From positions 1 to 28,399 of IMG/VR virus record IMGVR_UViG_3300036770_002740: a DNA stretch of 28,399 nt. One strand, 5' to 3'. Numbering within the stretch: the stretch's first letter is position 1; the number at the start of each line of letters is the position of its first letter. Shown here in pieces: positions 1 through 6,850 of this stretch. The translations under genes and the position numbers were made by a program. Source of the stretch: a virus. The notes beneath the pieces are model-generated. The model saw nothing but the letters and a program-made list of their open reading frames with translations, had not been told where the DNA came from and searched no databases.

Positions 1-26
1 GCCCAGGGTTTGCTGGTCAAGGGGAT

Positions 27-42
27 TGTTTCACGTGGAACA
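27..42. other. parS: parS centromere-like site (ParB-binding sequence)
   Basis: The sequence TGTTTCACGTGGAACA is, on the complementary strand, TGTTCCACGTGAAACA. It matches at every position the bacterial chromosomal parS consensus TGTTNCACGTGAAACA known from Bacillus and largely shared by Caulobacter and many other phyla. parS is where the CTPase clamp ParB loads and spreads during chromosome or plasmid partition. By my estimate a chance match of 15 fixed positions in this window, both strands, is about 5 in 100,000. No ParA or ParB gene is visible in the window. The site could serve a phage-encoded ParB outside the window, recruit host ParB, or be a piece of captured DNA. Sequence identity is certain; function is inferred. 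Confidence 0.75.
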
Positions 43-65
43 TCTGCCCACATCATGCTCCCATC

Positions 66-97
66 TGCTGCTATCTCCCGGGAATGTGCTGCTATCT
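66..97. repeat. Direct repeat of TGCTGCTATCT, two copies 21 bp apart
   Basis: The 11-mer TGCTGCTATCT occurs at 66-76 and 87-97, i.e. two helical turns apart. Shorter echoes flank it: ATCTGC at 43-48 and 63-68, and GGAATG at 81-86 and 111-116. The spacing is like that of protein-binding iterons next to an origin or partition site, but two copies are weak evidence. The proximity to the parS sequence is the main reason to record it. Confidence 0.4.
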
Positions 98-139
98 GCT
101 GCGAACATGCTGGAATGGGGATAGTCTGTCGGCTGGCGA

Positions 140-185
140 GGGGGCATGGCAGGGGGGCGTGGGCCAGGGGGGCCTGTGAGGGGGG
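140..185 (+). other. G-quadruplex motif, five G-runs
   Basis: Five runs of G lie at 140-144, 152-157, 161-163, 167-172 and 180-185, with loops of 7, 3, 3 and 7 nt. This satisfies the standard rule of four or more runs of at least three G with loops of 1-7 nt. The strand bias means a four-stranded structure could form on the + strand of DNA or in rightward RNA. Whether it folds in the cell is unknown. Confidence 0.65.
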
Positions 186-330
186 TTATGGTCCCCTTAT
201 ACAAAATTGGCTAAAAATAAGTTGTCAATTAGAGGGCAGGGGAATGAATGGGGCTATATAAGGCGCATTCCCTGCACCTGCTAGCTCAATGGAGCTATAT
301 GGCTTTGGGAGGGCTTCAGAGGCGTTAACA

Positions 331-361
331 GGGAGGGGGGCTATAGGGGACTACAGGGGGG
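331..361 (+). other. Second G-quadruplex motif, four G-runs
   Basis: Runs of G at 331-333, 335-340, 346-349 and 356-361 are separated by loops of 1, 5 and 6 nt, again a canonical intramolecular quadruplex pattern on the + strand. More G-runs follow at 380-383 and 392-396. Two such motifs within 220 bp of non-coding DNA, on the same strand, suggest selection or a strong local mutational bias. Confidence 0.6.
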
Positions 362-443
362 AGGAGAATGTGTGTTGTAGGGGCACACAGAGGGGGCTAA
401 AGGAAATTGGAGAATAGACGCTAATGGGCTTTGTAACGTAAGG

Positions 444-492
444 TGGGGTGTAGTGATAGAGGCACCCCATAGGCTCTCTAACACAGAGCCTA
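444..492. other. Two adjacent perfect hairpins
   Basis: The first hairpin pairs TGGGGTG (444-450) with CACCCCA (463-469) around a 12-nt loop. The second begins at the very next base and pairs TAGGCTCT (470-477) with AGAGCCTA (485-492) around a 7-nt loop. No T-tract follows, so neither is a standard intrinsic terminator. Back-to-back perfect stems suggest a structured RNA, an RNase processing site or a protein-recognition site such as a packaging sequence. Confidence 0.5.
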
Positions 493-708
493 GACAGTAG
501 AGACCAGCTAGGCAGGACAGGGAATAGGAAATGTGTTCTGGATAGTGGTTGGTGTCAGTCTACTGTGGATAAACGAGCTTATGCGGTGTGATACTGTCTC
601 TGTTCTGAATAGGGGAATAGAGATGGGTAAGGTTTTGGGGGGTTTGTTTCCTTAACAAATCCTGCTCGATATACCACCTAACGTAATATGGACATATTCT
701 GGGATGAC

Positions 709-747
709 ATATTCTTCCCCTTTCTTAGAGAGAAAGGGGAGGGATAT
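709..747. promoter_or_regulatory. Long stem-loop upstream of the terminase operon
   Basis: Bases 709-725 pair with 731-747 around the 5-nt loop TAGAG, giving a 17-bp stem with two G-T wobbles; its core is CCCCTTTCT/AGAAAGGGG. There is no following T-run in either direction, so it is not an obvious terminator. It would lie in any rightward leader RNA initiated upstream. Candidate roles, all inferred, are an RNase III processing site at the 5' end of the late mRNA or a terminase recognition element. Confidence 0.55.
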
Positions 748-789
748 TAGCTATAAGAATATTATTAGAACTATATCATTCTGTCTGCA

Positions 790-833
790 TATAGAATGTA
801 TATATACTAATATATAATATATATAATATAGCT
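790..833. promoter_or_regulatory. AT-rich tract, possible promoter or unwinding region
   Basis: Positions 808-830 are pure A/T and 799-830 contain a single C, with alternating TA steps. TATAAT hexamers occur at 813-818 and 822-827, but neither has a TTGACA-like partner at 16-18 bp. A start here would give an approximately 85-110 nt leader to the small terminase gene. It could equally be an easily melted DNA element. Weakly supported. Confidence 0.3.
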
Positions 834-917
834 AATATCATATTGCTAACCTCTATCAAAGACATTCTATTGCCTTTTGATTTATAAAATATGTTCATTG
901 TCTGAAGGAAGAATATT

Positions 918-1385
918 ATGTCCAGCCTAATGCCCTTAGCAACAGAGAGTGAGATAGAGAGAGCTATTGCCTCTCTTACAGCAAAGAGAGATAGGCCATT
1001 AACAGAGAAACAAACATTATTTCTCCAGCATTTGGTTGGGAATGATTTTAACATTAAGGAGGCTATGAAGGAGGCAGGGTATGGAAGACAGGATAAGGTG
1101 GGGCTTATGCGTTCCCTGCATAAGGAGATTGTGGGGCTAGCAGAGAGCTTCCTGCTCTCAAAGGCTCCAGAGGCTATTGGTGTATTGGCAGAGATAATGG
1201 TTAGTGATGAGGCTATTCCACAGGCTAATGTAAAGCTACAGGCTGCTAAGGAAGTGTTGGATAGGATAGGGATAGTGAAGAAGGAAGAGCTCAACATCTC
1301 TCATACACATTCTGGTGGTATTCTTATTCTTCCCAGCAAAAAGCCTATTGATATGAGGAGTATTGAAGAAGGGGTGTATGCCTAA
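918..1385 (+). CDS. terS: Terminase small subunit
   Basis: Encodes 155 residues that look like a phage terminase small subunit, the DNA-recognition partner that brings the viral concatemer to the packaging motor. The N-terminal segment carries the typical phrase LTEKQTLFLQHLVGNDFN (about residues 28-45) followed by an alanine-rich helix-turn-helix region (about 46-65, KEAMKEAGYG). The central part has the usual 'SKAPEAIGVLAEIM' and 'KLQAAKEVLDRIGI' helices used for oligomerisation. A GAAGGAAG ribosome-binding site lies 5-12 nt before ATG 918. Its TAA shares one base with the ATG of the large subunit (TAATG), indicating translational coupling. Only one CpG occurs in the gene. Family assignment is by motif and position, next to an unmistakable large subunit. 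Confidence 0.85.
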   Translation: MSSLMPLATESEIERAIASLTAKRDRPLTEKQTLFLQHLVGNDFNIKEAMKEAGYGRQDKVGLMRSLHKEIVGLAESFLLSKAPEAIGVLAEIMVSDEAIPQANVKLQAAKEVLDRIGIVKKEELNISHTHSGGILILPSKKPIDMRSIEEGVYA

Positions 1386-4300
1386 TGGAAGAGGAGAATA
1401 AGAAAGAGGAAGTTAAGCGTGTAGGGAAAATCCCTGTATACGCTGATATGAAGAAGGAGAGAGGGGAAGATGGGATATTGAGGTATAGTGCTGTAGACAA
1501 TGAGAAACATAAGGAAGTGTTCTTTGAAGCTGTACAGATGTATGGGGAACAGAAGCTCTCCTCAAGAAAAGCAGCAGAATATTTCTCAGCAAAGACAGGA
1601 AGGAAATGTGCGTATCAGACAATAGTTAATGCCTGGAATAAAATTAAGGATAAGGAGAGGAAGGCTAGGGGAATAGATGGGGTGGAGGATGGGAGATATG
1701 CAAAGAGGAAACATAAGGCTGCTGTAGACAGGGTGGTTTATGGGAAGGTGGAGGAAGAGAGGGAGATAGGGGGAGTGAAGGTTAGGAAGGGCACCCTCAC
1801 CCCTATTGAACGTAGAGCAATGATGATGAAGAAGATGGAGGAAAGGAAGCTAAAGATTATAGCAGAGAAGGCAGAGAGGAGAAGGAAGAAGGAAGGGAAG
1901 AAGATGAAGGATATTGTGGAGGGGAAACCCACTTCAGGGATAGTTAGTGAAGATAGGTATGCTGTACTAACAATGACCAAGGAAGCAGAGGAACTAAAGA
2001 AGATAGATGAGAAGGTGGTGTTTGTTCCTAATGATGGACCACAGACAGAGTTTCTTTCCACCCCAGAGACAGATGTGTTGTTTGGTGGAAGTGCTGGGGG
2101 AGGCAAAGTGGTTAAAGAAGGCGACAGAATCTCTACCCCATTTGGGTGGAAGCGTATTGAAGAGGTTAAAGTAGGTGATTTGGTTTCATCTGCTTCTGGA
2201 GGAGTACAGAAGATTATTCAGCTTCATCCTTGGATACAATACTCACCAACTAGAGTAAGATTTAGTGATGGAACGTTCGTTGATGTACATGAGGATCATT
2301 TATGGCAAGCATGGAGAGCTAGAAAAAGTGTTAAGAGACATGGGGAGAAAGTGTGTGGAGAGTATAGTAAGGAAGTTGTAGAGACAAGAACTCTTCGTAC
2401 ATGGCTTGATAAAGGATATAATCCACTAATCCCTGTAACACAGCCTGTTGTTTATAATACGACAACAAGAGAGAAGGATAGAATTAGTCCTTATTTACTT
2501 GGCGTATTACTTGGAGATGGCTGTATAACAACAAACCAGATTTCAATTTCTGCACATGAAGACGATCAACCACATCTCCGTAAAACACTAGATGTGTATG
2601 AGGATGATGTGGTGTACAAAAGACAGACAATTAGGTTTAGAGGGCAAACCAGAAAGTGGTTAGAAACAAAATTATCTCTACATGGACTCTTAGGAAAGAG
2701 GAGTAGCGATAAGTTTATTCCACCTTCATATCTATATGCTCCTTTAAGCGATAGGTGGGAGCTAGTTAGGGGATTGATGGATACAGATGGGTATAGCGCA
2801 CCAGATAAGAATGGATGCTACTATACAACTATATCAAAACAATTGTCAGAGGATGTGACACATTTATTACGTTCATTGGGTTGTGTTGTAACTGTATATT
2901 CTAAGCTAGGGAAGTATAGAGATAGTGATGGCGAAGTAATTGAGTGTAGCCTAGCGTATGAGTTATATATTAAAAGCAGGAAACCAGCTGATTTGTTTTC
3001 TCTTCCTAGAAAGAAAGTGTGGAATAAGGAGATAGAAATTAGTAAGAGAGTTGTTTCAGTTGAGGTAATAGAGAATGAAGTAGTTAGAGGTAGGTGTATC
3101 ACTGTTAGTGGTGTTGACGGGTTATACCTAACTAATGATTTCATTGTTACACATAATAGCCTAGCATTGTTAATTGATCCATTACGTTTTATTCATAGAC
3201 AAGCGCATAGGGCTCTCATTCTGCGTAAGTCTATGCCAGAGCTTAGAGAAATTATTGATAAGACAAGGGAGCTCTATCCCCAAGCTGTTCCGGGGTGTAA
3301 GTATAAGGAAGTTGAGAAGAGATGGGTGTTTCCTTCTGGTGCTACAGTGGAGTTTGGATATTTGGAGAGGGATGCTGACGTATATCGCTACCAAGGAAAT
3401 GCCTTTTCGTGGATTGGGTTTGACGAGCTCACCCACCTTGCCACAGAGTTTCCATGGAACTACCTTTCCTCCCGCCTTCGTACAACAGACAAGGAAATCA
3501 CCTGCTATTTGAGAGCCACCACTAACCCAGGGGGTGTAGGACACCAATGGGTTAAGGCACGCTATATTTCTCCAGCTTCTCCTGGGACAGCGTTTATTGG
3601 GAGGGATGGATTGACAAGGAGGTTTATTCCTTCTTTCCTGAAAGACAATCCCTATTTGTATAATGACGGGAATTATGAGCGTATGTTACGTTCTCTCCCA
3701 GAGGTTCAGCGTAAGAGGCTGTTAGAAGGAGATTGGGATGTTAATGAAGGAAGTGCTTTCCCAGAGTTTGATAAGCGTGTTCATGTTGTCGATGCTTTTC
3801 AGATTCCACATTCTTGGACGAGGATAAAGGCTGTAGACTATGGCTATGCTTCTCCCAGCTGTGTTCTATGGGCTGCCATTGATCCTACAGATGATACGCT
3901 TATTGTATACAGAGAGCTGTATGAGAAAGGGCTTACAGGAGAGATGTTAGCAGAGAAGATAGTGATGATGGAGATGGATGAGAAGAGGAGTATTCCGGGA
4001 GTGTTGGATACAGCAGCATGGAATAGGACAGGGTATACAGGCCCCACTATTGGAGAGATATTGAACAAGCCTCCATATAGCCTAAAGCTTCGCCCAGCAG
4101 ATAAGAATAGAATTGCTGGGAAGGTGGCTGTACACCAGAAGCTAAGAAGAAGAACATTGCCTACAGGAGAATTAGGACGCCCCAATTTACAGATATTTGG
4201 GACATGCTCCAATTTGATTAGGGAACTGCTCTCTATTCCTCTTTCAGACACTAATAGCGAGGACGTAGACACTAAGGCAGAAGACCATGCCTATGATGCT

Positions 4301-4402
4301 CTACGCTATATGGTGATGTCACGTCCTAAGCTACAACAGCCTATGCAATTCCATCACTTCCAGAATCAATGGAGGCCAGCAGATGAAGTATTCGGATATT
4401 GA
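1385..4402 (+). CDS. terL: Terminase large subunit (packaging ATPase/nuclease) with an in-frame intein
   Basis: The 1005-residue precursor should splice to a 655-residue packaging ATPase-nuclease. Walker A is split: GGSAGGGK (to Lys241), then the intein, then SLALLID from Ser592. Walker B is IGFDEL (Asp680, Glu681), and a coupling motif ATTNPGG lies at 711-717. The C-terminal RNase H-like nuclease shows likely metal ligands Asp818 (AVDYGYA), Asp875 (VLDTAAW) and Asp967/Asp971 (EDHAYDALRY). The N-terminus is unusual: about 225 residues precede the ATPase, where many large terminases have 30-60. It contains a helix-turn-helix-like stretch (about 57-90) and a highly charged Lys/Arg/Glu helix (about 125-180). 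The first base overlaps the TAA of terS, and the end overlaps the portal gene by 20 nt. ATP hydrolysis requires intein removal, because the P-loop is interrupted. Confidence 0.93.
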   Translation: MEEENKKEEVKRVGKIPVYADMKKERGEDGILRYSAVDNEKHKEVFFEAVQMYGEQKLSSRKAAEYFSAKTGRKCAYQTIVNAWNKIKDKERKARGIDGVEDGRYAKRKHKAAVDRVVYGKVEEEREIGGVKVRKGTLTPIERRAMMMKKMEERKLKIIAEKAERRRKKEGKKMKDIVEGKPTSGIVSEDRYAVLTMTKEAEELKKIDEKVVFVPNDGPQTEFLSTPETDVLFGGSAGGGKVVKEGDRISTPFGWKRIEEVKVGDLVSSASGGVQKIIQLHPWIQYSPTRVRFSDGTFVDVHEDHLWQAWRARKSVKRHGEKVCGEYSKEVVETRTLRTWLDKGYNPLIPVTQPVVYNTTTREKDRISPYLLGVLLGDGCITTNQISISAHEDDQPHLRKTLDVYEDDVVYKRQTIRFRGQTRKWLETKLSLHGLLGKRSSDKFIPPSYLYAPLSDRWELVRGLMDTDGYSAPDKNGCYYTTISKQLSEDVTHLLRSLGCVVTVYSKLGKYRDSDGEVIECSLAYELYIKSRKPADLFSLPRKKVWNKEIEISKRVVSVEVIENEVVRGRCITVSGVDGLYLTNDFIVTHNSLALLIDPLRFIHRQAHRALILRKSMPELREIIDKTRELYPQAVPGCKYKEVEKRWVFPSGATVEFGYLERDADVYRYQGNAFSWIGFDELTHLATEFPWNYLSSRLRTTDKEITCYLRATTNPGGVGHQWVKARYISPASPGTAFIGRDGLTRRFIPSFLKDNPYLYNDGNYERMLRSLPEVQRKRLLEGDWDVNEGSAFPEFDKRVHVVDAFQIPHSWTRIKAVDYGYASPSCVLWAAIDPTDDTLIVYRELYEKGLTGEMLAEKIVMMEMDEKRSIPGVLDTAAWNRTGYTGPTIGEILNKPPYSLKLRPADKNRIAGKVAVHQKLRRRTLPTGELGRPNLQIFGTCSNLIRELLSIPLSDTNSEDVDTKAEDHAYDALRYMVMSRPKLQQPMQFHHFQNQWRPADEVFGY
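2108..3157 (+). mobile_element. Class 3 intein with LAGLIDADG homing endonuclease in the terminase Walker A motif
   Basis: The 350-residue insertion (residues 242-591 of the precursor) lies exactly between Lys and Ser of GGGK|S. It starts with Val instead of Cys or Ser. It has the three residues that define class 3 inteins: Trp66 in block B (VHEDHLW, position B:12), Cys330 in block F (GRCITVSG, F:4) and Thr348 in block G (FIVTHN, G:5). It ends in His349-Asn350, followed by the +1 Ser. In class 3 inteins the block F Cys, not residue 1, attacks first. Two LAGLIDADG motifs, YLLGVLLGDG (129-138) and LVRGLMDTDG (219-228), retain the acidic residues Asp137 and Asp227, so the homing endonuclease looks intact. 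CpG content (9 in 2101-2580) is higher than in neighbouring genes, suggesting a separate origin. Confidence 0.93.
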
Positions 4403-6662
4403 GGGAGAGGGGAGCCTATTGGCTTCTCCCCCTGTGTATGAAGACAGTGTAGATAATAATTCTTCTGCTCTAAGCCTGTATGACACAGTGAAGGGAGAGT
4501 TTGAAGATAATGAACAATCCTCCAATCCCTTCTTCTCTTCTCTAGTGGCTAACATTACAGGTAAGTTTGAGAAGGCAAAGCAGGATAGGGAGCTACATGA
4601 GGATAGGTGGTTAAAGGCTTTCCAGAATTATAGAGGAGTGTATGGGAAGAATATACGTTTCAGGGAGAGTGAGAAGAGCAGAGTGTTTATTAAAATTACT
4701 AAGACTAAAGTGTTGGCTGCTTATGGGCAGCTAGTGGAGATTGTGTTTGGTGGTAGTAGTTTTCCTATTGGTATTAGAGAGACAAAGGTGCCAGAGGGTG
4801 TAGCAGAATATGCTCATCTTTCAGAGAAAGGGGCTAGTGGGCAGACAGCAGACATTGAGGGAGGACGTTCTTTTGCTGAAGAAGGGGAAGAGATGTTTGC
4901 TATGGGAGGAGAAGAAGAGGAGAGTGGGCCTTCCACCCCCTCTGTGTATGACATGATTGGGTGGGAAGGAGATGGAAAAGTGTTGCCTCCAGGCACCACC
5001 CACCTATCTCTGGAGATGGGAGCCCTACAGAAAGAGATGGAGAAGATGAAAGAGCAGGGAGGAGGGCAGAGTGGGGCTGAATTAGTGGCAGGGATTAGTC
5101 TAAATCCACAAGTTCCTACGCTTTCTCCAGCAAAAGATGCTGCTAGGAAGATGGAAAAGCTTATTCACGACCAGATTGATGAGAGTAATGGTAGTGTTGA
5201 GCTACGTTCTGCCCTGTTTGAAGCCTGTTTACTAGGCTCTGGTGTGATTAAAGGCCCCTTTAATTACAACAAAACCCTTCACAAGTGGGAAATTGGGGAA
5301 GGAGGAGGCAGAGAATATGTACCATCCACTACCAGAGTGCCTAGAATTGAGTGGGTTAGTTTGTGGGACTTCTATCCAGACCCAGAAGCACGCTCTACAG
5401 AGGAGTGTGAATGGGTGGTACAGAGGCATAAGCTTAATAAGAGCGAGATGAGAGCCCTAAAATCACGCCCATTCTTTCAGACAGACCATATTTCAATGGC
5501 TATTGCTGATGGTCCTAACTACATTAACGAAGATTTTGAGCTTTCCATCAAGGCAGATGATGCAAACAACACCCTAGTTAATGACAGATGGGAGGTGTTG
5601 GAGTATTGGGGCATGATGGATAAGGATAGTTTGCTGGGAAGTGGTATAGAAGCGGATGGAATGGATGATATGGAGGAGATTCAGGTGAATGTATGGGTGT
5701 GTAATGGCCATGTATTACGTGCTATAGCCAATCCATTCATCCCAGCACGTATTCCCTACCTCATTTTCCCCTATGAACGCAACCCATACAGCATTTTTGG
5801 CATTGGTGTGGCTGAAAACATGGAGGATGGGCAAGCTGTTCTCAATGGACATGCCCGTATGGCCATAGACAACCTAGCTCTGTCAGGCAATTTGGTGTTT
5901 GATGTAGATGAGAATGCCCTAGCCCCCGGTGAGAGCATGGAAATCTACCCCGGGAAGGTGTTTAAGCGTGTTACAGGGGTTCCGGGACAGGCTATTTACG
6001 GGATTAAGTTCCCTACCACCACAGTAGAACACATGCAGATGTTTGATAAGTTTAGACAGCTGGTGGATGAGTCTACTGGGATGCCTTCATACAGCCATGG
6101 GCAGACAGGGGTTAGTGGAATGACCCGTACAGCAAGCGGAATGTCCATGTTAATGGGGGCAGCAAGCCAGAATATCAAAACTGTCGTCACCAACCTAGAT
6201 GATTTTCTACTAAAGCCTCTTGGAGAAGCCTTCTTTCAGTGGAATATGGCCTTCTATGAGGGGGAATTGGGGATACATGGGGATTTGGAGGTTAAGGCTA
6301 ATGGTGTTCATAGCCTAATGCAGAAGGAAGTGAGGAGCCAGAGGTTAATGGCTCTAATGCAGATTACACAAAACCCTGCCCTTGTGCCATTCATCAAGAT
6401 GCCCACCCTGATTAAGGAAGTGGCTTATAGCATGGACATTGATCCTGATGAATTAGTGAATGATGCCGATATGGCGCAAGTAATGGCCATGCTTTCTGGA
6501 CAAATGCAGCAACAGCAAGCAGCCCCTCCGGGAATGCCTCCTCCTGGAGCCAATCCAGCTGACCCAACAGGGGCAGGAGGAGGGAATGTAGGGACAGGAC
6601 AGGCTCCTATGCCGGGAGAGCAGGGATTTAGTGCTGCTCCCCCACAAGGAATGCCACAATGA
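4383..6662 (+). CDS. Portal protein
   Basis: This 759-residue protein is the probable portal, the dodecameric ring at the capsid vertex through which DNA is packaged. Support comes from its place directly after terL, its size and a portal-like C-terminal half: TGMPSYSHGQTGVSGMTRTA near 565-584, followed by a long helix that runs to the 'FFQWNMAFY' segment. An acidic Gly/Glu-rich insert at about 150-190 and a Gln/Pro/Gly-rich tail from about 703 (QMQQQQAAPPGMPPPG) look disordered. ATG 4383 is preceded by GGAGG at 4371-4375 with 7-nt spacing, so the 20-nt overlap with terL looks genuine. The last bases form an ATGA overlap with the next gene. Only 2 CpG occur in 4441-4920. It is on the long side for portals, like those of many podoviruses. 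Confidence 0.82.
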   Translation: MKYSDIEGEGSLLASPPVYEDSVDNNSSALSLYDTVKGEFEDNEQSSNPFFSSLVANITGKFEKAKQDRELHEDRWLKAFQNYRGVYGKNIRFRESEKSRVFIKITKTKVLAAYGQLVEIVFGGSSFPIGIRETKVPEGVAEYAHLSEKGASGQTADIEGGRSFAEEGEEMFAMGGEEEESGPSTPSVYDMIGWEGDGKVLPPGTTHLSLEMGALQKEMEKMKEQGGGQSGAELVAGISLNPQVPTLSPAKDAARKMEKLIHDQIDESNGSVELRSALFEACLLGSGVIKGPFNYNKTLHKWEIGEGGGREYVPSTTRVPRIEWVSLWDFYPDPEARSTEECEWVVQRHKLNKSEMRALKSRPFFQTDHISMAIADGPNYINEDFELSIKADDANNTLVNDRWEVLEYWGMMDKDSLLGSGIEADGMDDMEEIQVNVWVCNGHVLRAIANPFIPARIPYLIFPYERNPYSIFGIGVAENMEDGQAVLNGHARMAIDNLALSGNLVFDVDENALAPGESMEIYPGKVFKRVTGVPGQAIYGIKFPTTTVEHMQMFDKFRQLVDESTGMPSYSHGQTGVSGMTRTASGMSMLMGAASQNIKTVVTNLDDFLLKPLGEAFFQWNMAFYEGELGIHGDLEVKANGVHSLMQKEVRSQRLMALMQITQNPALVPFIKMPTLIKEVAYSMDIDPDELVNDADMAQVMAMLSGQMQQQQAAPPGMPPPGANPADPTGAGGGNVGTGQAPMPGEQGFSAAPPQGMPQ

Positions 6663-6850
6663 AGGCTCTCTTCACCCACCCTCAATGGCAAGAGTTTGAA
6701 GAATGGCTAGACAAGGAGGAATCTTCTTCTATGGCTATATTCCTCCACCTAGATAGGGATGGGGATATGCACAGAATACAGGGAACACTAAAACTTATTG
6801 GTAAGATAAGGGCTCTGAAAGAGAAGACACTAAAGGAGAAAAACCAATGA
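6659..6850 (+). CDS. Small hypothetical protein
   Basis: A 63-residue, highly charged protein (FEEWLDKEESSSMAIFLHLD, then a Lys-rich helix ending KTLKEKNQ) lies between the portal gene and the next virion gene, overlapping both by 4 nt (ATGA). The tight coupling on both sides and the same codon style as its neighbours support it as real. It has no signal peptide or membrane segment. I do not recognise the family; a small head-assembly accessory is only a guess from position. Confidence 0.65.
   Translation: MKALFTHPQWQEFEEWLDKEESSSMAIFLHLDRDGDMHRIQGTLKLIGKIRALKEKTLKEKNQ

Larger units (their letters stand above)
1..917. other. Gene-free control region upstream of the packaging/structural operon
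   Basis: About 0.9 kb contains no reading frame that looks like a protein on either strand. The + strand is very G-rich over roughly 130-420 and becomes AT-rich over roughly 745-900. It contains a parS sequence, short direct repeats, two G-quadruplex motifs, several perfect hairpins (including a small one at 282-297 with arms TAGCTC/GAGCTA) and an AT-only tract, each listed separately. In compact phage genomes a gap this long before the small terminase gene commonly holds a replication origin, a packaging start (pac/cos) or the late promoter. Which of these applies here is inference. I did not find a confident -35/-10 pair or a tRNA. Confidence 0.6.

Noticed and set aside
10-261. Open frame of 83 codons across the parS and G-rich DNA
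   Set aside because: It begins with TTG, has no ribosome-binding site, its translation is Cys/Gly/Arg-rich with no protein-like pattern, and it follows the G-runs; better explained as non-coding DNA.
813-827. TATAAT hexamers as a sigma-70 promoter
   Set aside because: No acceptable -35 element at 16-18 bp; hexamers of this type are expected by chance in a pure AT tract. Kept only as a low-confidence AT-rich feature.
1-917. tRNA genes or a CRISPR array in the non-coding region
   Set aside because: No cloverleaf with a T-arm consensus, and no regularly spaced repeats beyond the two-copy 11-mer.
776-1297. 173-codon frame on the minus strand
   Set aside because: It is antisense to the well-supported small terminase gene; the openness results from the purine-rich coding strand.
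2108-3157. Possibility that the large terminase is broken by an insertion
   Set aside because: The insertion is exactly in frame, has complete intein splicing blocks and splits a P-loop that is restored on removal, so the gene is not a pseudogene.
3174-3547. Overlapping frames on both strands within the large terminase
   Set aside because: They lie inside strongly conserved ATPase coding sequence and show no independent protein features.
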